NCBI GenBank assembly: GCA_001414325.1
Contig: LLKB01000005.1
Location: 1,400,559 to 1,464,558, forward strand
Direction: 5' to 3'
From: Butyribacter intestini
GTDB taxonomy: Bacteria > Bacillota > Clostridia > Lachnospirales > Lachnospiraceae
DNA length: 64,000 nt
The notes beneath the pieces are model-generated. The model did not search any database, had not been told where the DNA came from, and worked only from the letters and a program-made list of their open reading frames with translations. Both the position numbers and the translations under genes were made by a program. Positions 27,801 through 32,992 of this stretch are shown one piece after another (position 1 is the first letter of the stretch; each line of letters opens with the position of its first letter).

Positions 27801-28903
27801 CCGCTTGTTGCATTTGCCTTACCGTCAAGATAATTCTGTGTGCTCTCATATACAGTCCAGTCATTTGCCGCATCTGACATCCCCATAGCTTCTATAGCCT
27901 GTGTTGCCGTCGTGAGTGTAGCAGTTCCGTCCTTATGGATTACAAGAGTTGCATTTCCCGGGAAACAACCTCCCGCCATAGATGTCTCTTTCATATATCC
28001 TGCTGATGTGTACTGCTTTGTCGACTCGGATCTTCCTCCGTTCAACAATTCAATAGGAATACTGTAAGTTCCCGGTGCGAGTTTCTTCTGGAAACTTCCC
28101 CGTCCGACGGTAACCTGTGCAAGCTCCAGCTTATCCATTGCTGCTATAAGTGCCTGTCTTCCCGTATATTCATCATTCTTGTCTCCACGAATTGATATTT
28201 CTTCATTTGCCGTAGCGATTGCTGATGAAATAGCTTTTGAAGCATTCTTCCAGCTATCTGCCGTATAGTCTTCTTCATTGAGATTTTCAGCTTCTTTTAT
28301 AAGGGCTTCAAGTTTTGTTTTATCACTTGACTTGATAAGACTTGAAATATTGTCAGTAATATTGTTTGCAGCAACTCTAACATCATAACCTGATTCTCTG
28401 CGTTTGCCTGCATTTGTATCTATACTTTCCTTAAGAGTTTTTGCCTTAGTTACATTGTCTGAAATCTTAATTCCATAGTTCTTCCATGACTTCTCCGTAT
28501 ATTCATTTTCCGTATGTTCTTTAAGGAAAGTCTCTCCTGTTTCAACTGCTGCCTTAAGTTTCTCTATTTCAGCTTCGGTTGCTGCAGCCTTAAGTTTTCT
28601 CAACAGTTTCTTAAGATTACTGTCAGATGTTGATATAGCCGAACCCGCTGCCGTCTTTGCCTTTGCGACAGCTTCATCTATTTGTGGTTTATACTGTTCC
28701 CAACTATCTGTCGAATAGTCTGTCTCCACTAATGCCTCTGCCTTTTTTATAGTTTCTGCCAATGCTTCTGACGCCGCATCACTCTGCGAACTGCTCTCAG
28801 CCGCTTTGACAAACACCATATTGTTAGTCGGTGCACTTGTTACGACCAATGCCGCCGCAAGTATTCCTGCCGCCGCCTTACAAAAGATATTTTTCTTTCT
28901 CAT
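24842..28903 (-). CDS. Giant secreted protein: FIVAR repeats, NEAT-like domain, beta-helix and Fn3 module
   Basis: 1353 aa, AAGGAGG before the ATG. Signal peptide (AAAGILAAALVVTSAPTNN). Three FIVAR-type helical repeats follow, each with a (D/E)Y(S/T)xxSW motif (LVETDYSTDSWEQY, TENEYTEKSWKNY, LNEEDYTADSWKNA). Next a NEAT-like domain (~275-440, GTYSIPIELLNGG, MGMSDAANDWTVYESTQNY, YISVMSIN), then a parallel beta-helix region (~450-990, LDLNGYTLAQKANIFTVRGDVTIKDSS and a second cycle LDLNGYLLNLGDNAI), three more FIVAR repeats (NSADYTESSY, DENSYTVASW, AEGNYTAESY), a Thr/Pro/Lys linker, and a basic fibronectin-III module (VVSWKKVSKASGYEVYRA). First gene of the operon, so probably the outermost, adhesive heme receptor. 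No LPXTG. Confidence 0.82.
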   Translation of the reverse strand: MRKKNIFCKAAAGILAAALVVTSAPTNNMVFVKAAESSSQSDAASEALAETIKKAEALVETDYSTDSWEQYKPQIDEAVAKAKTAAGSAISTSDSNLKKLLRKLKAAATEAEIEKLKAAVETGETFLKEHTENEYTEKSWKNYGIKISDNVTKAKTLKESIDTNAGKRRESGYDVRVAANNITDNISSLIKSSDKTKLEALIKEAENLNEEDYTADSWKNASKAISSAIATANEEISIRGDKNDEYTGRQALIAAMDKLELAQVTVGRGSFQKKLAPGTYSIPIELLNGGRSESTKQYTSAGYMKETSMAGGCFPGNATLVIHKDGTATLTTATQAIEAMGMSDAANDWTVYESTQNYLDGKANATSGNRYKAHVDKTYTVNGKKKPAQISFIVPDLKQNVVAVRMYISVMSINQDACIGLDWANIEKVSDDTAISEMEKEYVTYDASAKADVKTDMAEAVKTMSEGVTVKLASNAEFDEDVTVKGGTLDLNGYTLAQKANIFTVRGDVTIKDSSKDKTGRITHERYDEAINTSTSIAVAAGSLTADGVAIEGQIGNYVMSGSYVCMQDLPHIAVTLKNCTLTNNAVTTGFTGYGRNINNVYFGYLDEGIDFEMDNCTTDNLVSVGFGEKETMVIKNSKLGSLEFMGVSADVEDCEVSGKGSVDASGKAVVKNSKFSGLSFSSDEDTEIENVTSILAENNNLNAALTVDGAGTVTIKNGVYSAEKSRSGVGLLVNGTPAMIEGGYFKAVEGKDAVSGPYETKSGYILGEVSDGEYAGYTTVFEGTEKEDPDVKYAATIYNADGSVAKNIKEKDASLALVYAKDGQTVKLNEDMDVSSADSFTFYKNFTLDLNGYLLNLGDNAITGNAGKCTVVDSSEKKTGKITTSTAVFAGNSKTTALVLDGVNVEAVAMALMSVGHVYVKNGTKVTGAAYLTALMGAGPTHIYDSTWIMGKQDLQGTEITQEAAKELLEGSVRMAQYSIKENKDGSFTVSAKELGKQMRAFEELNSADYTESSYKTAKEIYDEIDTTADEDVTEDVSKEFVTKLTNAMKALVKVASSDELAGLNSAIESASALDENSYTVASWKDADIASAVANAKTAAESKEKDSVVNAKTALDSAVAKLVKAGDKTALEAKIKEANAIAEGNYTAESYKVLKDAVAAAGQRITERAAQADLDKASADIQTAISNLKKKEAPGIPSQTPTQTPAPTESAVPAPANTPSAEPTKKPEESTEPTATPTVKPTVKPTKKPTKTQTVKVAAVKGVKVKNVKKLKAVVSWKKVSKASGYEVYRANKKKGKFKKIATIKKGSIVKYTNKKLKKKKSYFFKIRAYRVSGKKKVYGKYSSTVKVTIKK

Positions 28904-29065
28904 GTTATCCTCCTTAAAAGAATAGAATTAAAATTGCACTACCTGCTTTTCAAAATCCGACCGATGTATTCGCTCCAAATATTTTAATGTCAGGTTTAAG
29001 TTCATTTTGACAACCTTGAGTTACCTTTTTCTGCTTCAAGTTATATGCATCTAACTCAAATCTCA

Positions 29066-29099
29066 AAAAAAAGCTGCTGACAATAACTTAATTGGCAGC
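29066..29099 (-). terminator. Terminator-like hairpin in the leader of the heme operon (possible attenuator)
   Basis: Minus strand GCTGC-CAAT ... ATTG-TCA-GCAGC followed by eight T. It lies 160 bp upstream of the first NEAT gene and 440 bp past the regulator stop, so it may attenuate the operon rather than end the regulator gene. The 635-bp gap holds no open reading frame of note. Confidence 0.5.
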
Positions 29100-29128
29100 C
29101 ACTTTGTTACCTCTATTGTCAACATCAT

Positions 29129-29145
29129 TGTAAAAACGCTTTACA
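29129..29145. promoter_or_regulatory. Inverted repeat upstream of the heme operon, candidate operator
   Basis: TGTAAA - GCGTT - TTTACA on the minus strand. Next to it lies CGTCGT ... ACGATG, a second imperfect dyad. TTGCACGA motifs recur at 29212 and, inverted, near 29312. Candidate binding sites for the regulator at 29539; no known box (Fur, IdeR) is recognisable. Confidence 0.35.
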
Positions 29146-29538
29146 TCGTTCCTTACGACGCTTAAGTATATCAGAGCATTTGATTTTTGCAAGAATATTT
29201 TTTTGATGCATATTTGCACGAAATCCATTATTAATTGAGAAAACTTAATCAACTTCCAAATAATTCCATGCTGAAACCGCTTGTTTTCAGTATTTAATAT
29301 TTTCGGTGCAATCGTGCAACTATTTTTTTACATGAGATATTTTATCAGTAATTTCAGTGTTTTTTCGGCTTTTCTCCTACTTTTCTCACCCATATAGCCG
29401 TTTGAAAATGTCTTTTGCACACTTTTTTTAACACATAGTGCATTATTGCATATTTAAAGTTCACTACCCAACATTTTTATCTGCATTGAGGTTGAAAGTC
29501 TGATTGCAAGCCTGATTTTTCTTTATTGTATATTCGTA

Positions 29539-30372
29539 TTATATTGTCATTGAAAATAATGCCACCGACTCCGGCATATGCACATTTCCCACCGAACATT
29601 GCATTTTCATATTTACTGTTCCGTTCATAAACTGACCTATGCCTGTTCCGGAGTTGACAAACTGTATCATATTTACCGGGATAAGTATCTCATCACCCTC
29701 TTTGATGGCTTCTTTATATGTAATCCCATCAAAATACATGACCTTGCTCACCTCTCCCATCATCATATGACCGTTGACTGCTGAATTTGCAGATACTCTC
29801 TTTGATTTTAACCTTATCGTACCTTTTCCGTTTTTCACACTCAGCGTACAAGGATTTTCAAATCCGTTATTAGCCATTGAAAGCACATTGCCGTCCTCCG
29901 AACACATTCTGTAAAATACATACGAAAACTTATAATCACCATCCCTCATAAGTTTGCAAAGAATATTTCCGCTGAACGCACACTCCCCCCTGAGTTCATT
30001 TTTTATCCTGTAACGCTCATTGGCTTCATCAAGCACATTCATTGTCTCCTCGGATGCACTTAGTGCCCATCTGACGGCATCTTTTTTTGCATTTTCTTCG
30101 CTTATCCCCTCATAAAGCAGGTGATTAATAAAAATCCCAACCTTATATTTGTACTCCTCAATCTTCTTTTTGCCAGTCTCTGTCAGTCTCGGATGACGCT
30201 CGACTTTTTTATCCACAAGCCCTTCCTGTTCAAGTGCCGACAACACTCTGCTTATCTTGTAACTCTTTTCATTTAATATCTTAGCTATCGACGATACATT
30301 TTTTTCCTCGTCAACATTGTCGCAGAGTGCCATAAGCACCTGATTTTTTAAAACTTCACTATCATCATTCAT
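29539..30372 (-). CDS. DtxR-like winged-helix regulator with an unrecognised C-terminal domain
   Basis: 277 aa. Residues ~1-70 form a winged helix (VSSIAKILNEKSYKISRVLSALEQEGLVDKK, RHPRLTETGKKKI). Residues ~75-115 (FINHLLYEGISEENAKKDAVRWALSASEETMNVLDE) align with the DtxR dimerisation helices, but where DtxR has the metal ligands in its CRWEH segment this protein has VRWAL, so the classic Fe/Mn site appears lost. The last ~155 residues form a beta-rich domain I do not recognise, rich in Met and with His/Cys (GHMMMGEVSKVMYF, KMQCSVGNVHMPES). It is the gene directly upstream of the heme operon on the same strand, which makes it the likely regulator, possibly sensing heme rather than metal (inference). 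Confidence 0.65.
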   Translation of the reverse strand: MNDDSEVLKNQVLMALCDNVDEEKNVSSIAKILNEKSYKISRVLSALEQEGLVDKKVERHPRLTETGKKKIEEYKYKVGIFINHLLYEGISEENAKKDAVRWALSASEETMNVLDEANERYRIKNELRGECAFSGNILCKLMRDGDYKFSYVFYRMCSEDGNVLSMANNGFENPCTLSVKNGKGTIRLKSKRVSANSAVNGHMMMGEVSKVMYFDGITYKEAIKEGDEILIPVNMIQFVNSGTGIGQFMNGTVNMKMQCSVGNVHMPESVALFSMTI

Positions 30373-30635
30373 GGTTCTTTATAAATCCCCTTTCCATTTT
30401 TTAATGTTTAGGTATTTGTCAAACTACTTATAGGCTATGTTAATTGTGCAAATGCCTATAATGTTTTATGTATTTACTAAGGGTCAAAAGCAGATAACAA
30501 TGTATGTTTACATACAAATTGCTATTTGATGGGCAAAATACCTTTTTACCCCAACATCATTATATTTTAGCATGAAATAATTTTCAGATTAACCATGACT
30601 GATGAATAAAATTTATCAAAAAGCAGATATTTCTG

Positions 30636-31808
30636 TCACACTGACAGATTTATACTTGCCGCAACTTCCGTCTGTCCTCCTTCACTTTGCTCTGCCGAAA
30701 TCATAGTCTGCTCTGTGGCAAGTTTTGAAGTATCTGTAATTGCCTGTGTCATATCAATGCCAATTCCCGCTCCCCGACTCTGTGCCATCATGATACCAAG
30801 ATCTCCGCCGCCTCGTTTCCAGATTTCAATCTTTTCTTTGAGATAAGTCATATCCGCATCGAGCATTTTATTATTTTCCTCACCTCTGTGAGCCAGTTTT
30901 TCTTTTTGCTCCTGTTTCCTTATCTCCTCCTCAATCTCGTTAAGTTCTTTCTGCTGCCAGACTCTTATTTTTTCTTCAGAAATCCTCATAACAACATCTT
31001 TCTTTGATGAAATATATTTATCATCATCCCTTTTGTTCATAACTTCCTGCTTGATATTTGCAAGTTTCTTTTTAGCAACGGCTATCATTTTCTTTGCATG
31101 GGAAATCGCAATATTAATCTCATCATCATCGTAATTTCCGCTTGCCGCCTTTCTCTTAAGAGCCGCAAGATTTGAACTTGCACTAGAAACGGCATTACTC
31201 GCCTGCGAAACACTTTTTGCACTCCGAATACTTGACGATACCTTTTTATAGCTGTAATTTAAAACTTTCTTTGTTTTCGTCTCTGTTTTTTTGATATTCT
31301 TCTGAGTCTCTTTCATCCTGTCAAGCATATCTTTCAGACTCTCAAGCTGTTTTTCAAACTTTTCGTATTCCTCTTCCTTTTTGCTTTTCTGTGACTCCTT
31401 ATCCGAAGCTTCACTAATCAAAACACCGCTCCCATTATCTTCACTGTTTTCAATGCCGTTCTTATTCTTTCCTGCTGCCGTTTTATTTGCTTTATCAGAA
31501 ACATCATCCATATTTTCAGCCTTTTCATTACCCTCACTAAGTTCAAGCATAACACCGTCATCTTCCGTCAGATATGTACTTTTATCTCCGGTTCCCGCCC
31601 TGTTTACCGAAATTCCTATTCCATTCTCAGTTCTAATATCAACCCCGGAACTTTTCACACTGTCATCCCTTTTAGCACTGCTGTATCTTCCGGCGGTCGA
31701 TACATTTTTCTTTCGCTTTGCATTATCCGTCCTGCTGCTCTTTGTTCCATGCCCAATCTGTTTACCCCCTGCCTGAAACAGCGAACCACTGTTAATTACA
31801 ACTGCCAT
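30636..31808 (-). CDS. Uncharacterised Lys/Glu-rich coiled-coil protein
   Basis: 390 aa, AGGAGG before the ATG, no signal peptide or membrane segment. Residues ~1-135 are disordered, rich in Ser/Asn/Lys. Residues ~140-330 are highly helical and charged (EEEYEKFEKQLESLKDMLDRMKETQKNIKK, HAKKMIAVAKKKLANIKQEVMNKR; each a fragment of a long coiled coil), and an alanine/serine stretch (SVSQASNAVSSASSNLAALKRKAASG) lies between. The C-terminus (GIGIDMTQAITDTSKLATEQTMISAEQSEG) is less charged and ends in INLSV. I do not recognise a family. It lies 263 bp upstream of the regulator at 29539 and is preceded by the DnaA-box region; its role is unknown. Confidence 0.6.
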   Translation of the reverse strand: MAVVINSGSLFQAGGKQIGHGTKSSRTDNAKRKKNVSTAGRYSSAKRDDSVKSSGVDIRTENGIGISVNRAGTGDKSTYLTEDDGVMLELSEGNEKAENMDDVSDKANKTAAGKNKNGIENSEDNGSGVLISEASDKESQKSKKEEEYEKFEKQLESLKDMLDRMKETQKNIKKTETKTKKVLNYSYKKVSSSIRSAKSVSQASNAVSSASSNLAALKRKAASGNYDDDEINIAISHAKKMIAVAKKKLANIKQEVMNKRDDDKYISSKKDVVMRISEEKIRVWQQKELNEIEEEIRKQEQKEKLAHRGEENNKMLDADMTYLKEKIEIWKRGGGDLGIMMAQSRGAGIGIDMTQAITDTSKLATEQTMISAEQSEGGQTEVAASINLSV

Positions 31809-32131
31809 AAAACTCCCTCCTAAACTTGAGCCTTTTTTCTTTAACTCATTTTTTCATAATTCATTTGACACTGTCAGTCCGTCTGTATATCTATAACTCA
31901 CCGTTCATCTCTGTTGTGCAACCGATAATTTATGACAATTCAGTCTTTCACATCTTAAATTTATAATTTTATAAGCAGACTGCCAGTCATTGCTTCACAA
32001 CTTATCTTTATAACTCCTTTAAATTTATATCGGCAGTTTTTAATCAGTATCTACAGTTTTATTCGGTTCTCATGAATTTTCCCACAATTTCTCAACATCA
32101 ATTAACAGCAATTCAACCATATTTCCACTTA

Positions 32132-32185
32132 TTTTCCACATGGATTTTGCAAGTTATCCACAAGTTATCCACAAATTGTGCATAA
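32132..32185. other. Cluster of DnaA boxes
   Basis: TTATCCACA occurs twice in direct repeat (32154-32162 and 32165-32173, 11 bp apart). An inverted TTATGCACA (32177-32185, fits TTATNCACA) and a one-mismatch TTTTCCACA (32132-32140) flank them; TTTCCCACA lies some 45 bp upstream. AT-rich DNA follows (32230-32325). The 609-bp gap 31809-32417 has no gene. dnaA, dnaN or rpmH are absent, so this is not a standard oriC context; a DnaA-titration or regulatory site is more likely. Confidence 0.65.
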
Positions 32186-32322
32186 ATCCTATTTCCAATC
32201 TCTTTTCTTGACTTTCGGGCATAGCAATGTTAAAATCTTTTTGAACATATGTTCATATTAGACTTTTACAAAACTTACCACCATAAAAACAGGCATTTAC
32301 AATACTTATATTATCCATAATT

Positions 32323-32390
32323 TAAGCGGCTATTTGCAATCCTCTCTGCTACCTCCTCATAACACAGCCAGTTTTGCTATCGCCTAAAAA
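32323..32390. repeat. Interspersed repeat family A, copy 3
   Basis: Starts TAAGCGGCTATTTGCAAT and continues with CTCATAACAC and TTTGCTATCGC, paralleling copy 2 at 7375. Sits immediately upstream of the Mrr-like gene. Confidence 0.5.
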
Positions 32391-32417
32391 TAAAGCACTT
32401 GAAAGGAACTGCTGCCT

Positions 32418-32981
32418 ATGAAAAGAAACAGAAGTATTTTAAAAATTATTACATACACTTTATACATTATCATTTCATTTGTAATTTTAATATTTATCCT
32501 ATATTATAGTAAAAATAAAGAAATAAAATTTATCCTTAGTTCCATCGGCATATGGTTTTTATTCTTCCTGTTCTGCGTCTATAAAATATGCAGGGCAAGA
32601 AAGCGTACAGGCTTTTTTGAAAAGGGCATATATGACGCTGTTGATTTTGACGATATGGATGGTTTTGAATTTGAAGACCTTACCTGTGATATTCTTGTTG
32701 CCAACGGCTTTGAGATTGCTGAGAGCACACAGAACAGCGGTGATTTTGGTGTTGATGTTATCGCCGAGAGAGACGGTGTTGTTTATGCGATACAGTGTAA
32801 AAGATACCACGGTCCTGTAGGCATTGATGCCGTGCAGCAGGTTTATGCCGGGCGTGATTTCTATGAATGTAATGTTGCCGTTGTTTTGACAAACAGCTAT
32901 TTTTCAAGAGCAGCACAGAGACTTGCCGACAAAATTGGAGTTGTACTTTGGGACAGGGATATGTTTAAAGAATTATTATGA
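32418..32981 (+). CDS. Membrane-anchored Mrr-like restriction endonuclease-fold protein
   Basis: 187 aa with two N-terminal membrane helices (IITYTLYIIISFVILIFIL, ILSSIGIWFLFFLFCVYKIC) and a cytoplasmic Mrr_cat nuclease domain. The motif order is FEFEDLTCDILVANGFEI, SGDFGVDVIAERDG (Asp) and YAIQCKRY (Q-x-K), all catalytic positions intact. The C-terminus (VVLTNSYFSRAAQRLADK, VVLWDRD) is typical of this superfamily. AAAGGA lies 11 bases before the ATG. It overlaps the next gene's frame at the stop codon, so the two are coupled. Likely DNA cleavage or restriction near the membrane; substrate unknown. Confidence 0.82.
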   Translation: MKRNRSILKIITYTLYIIISFVILIFILYYSKNKEIKFILSSIGIWFLFFLFCVYKICRARKRTGFFEKGIYDAVDFDDMDGFEFEDLTCDILVANGFEIAESTQNSGDFGVDVIAERDGVVYAIQCKRYHGPVGIDAVQQVYAGRDFYECNVAVVLTNSYFSRAAQRLADKIGVVLWDRDMFKELL

Positions 32982-32992
32982 TGGAGAAATTT

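Noticed and set aside
25095..28067. Long open frames on the + strand across the large NEAT genes
   Set aside because: They lie antisense to a strong coding frame with repetitive codons, have no ribosome sites and no recognisable domains. They are shadows.
29066..29145. Fur or IdeR box of the heme operon
   Set aside because: The dyads here do not match the GATAATGATAATCATTATC or TTAGGTTAGSCTAACCTAA consensus; left as unidentified candidates.
32080..32190. Chromosomal origin oriC
   Set aside because: DnaA boxes are present, but dnaA, dnaN, recF or rpmH are not near, and only about five boxes are seen. I keep it as a DnaA-box cluster only.
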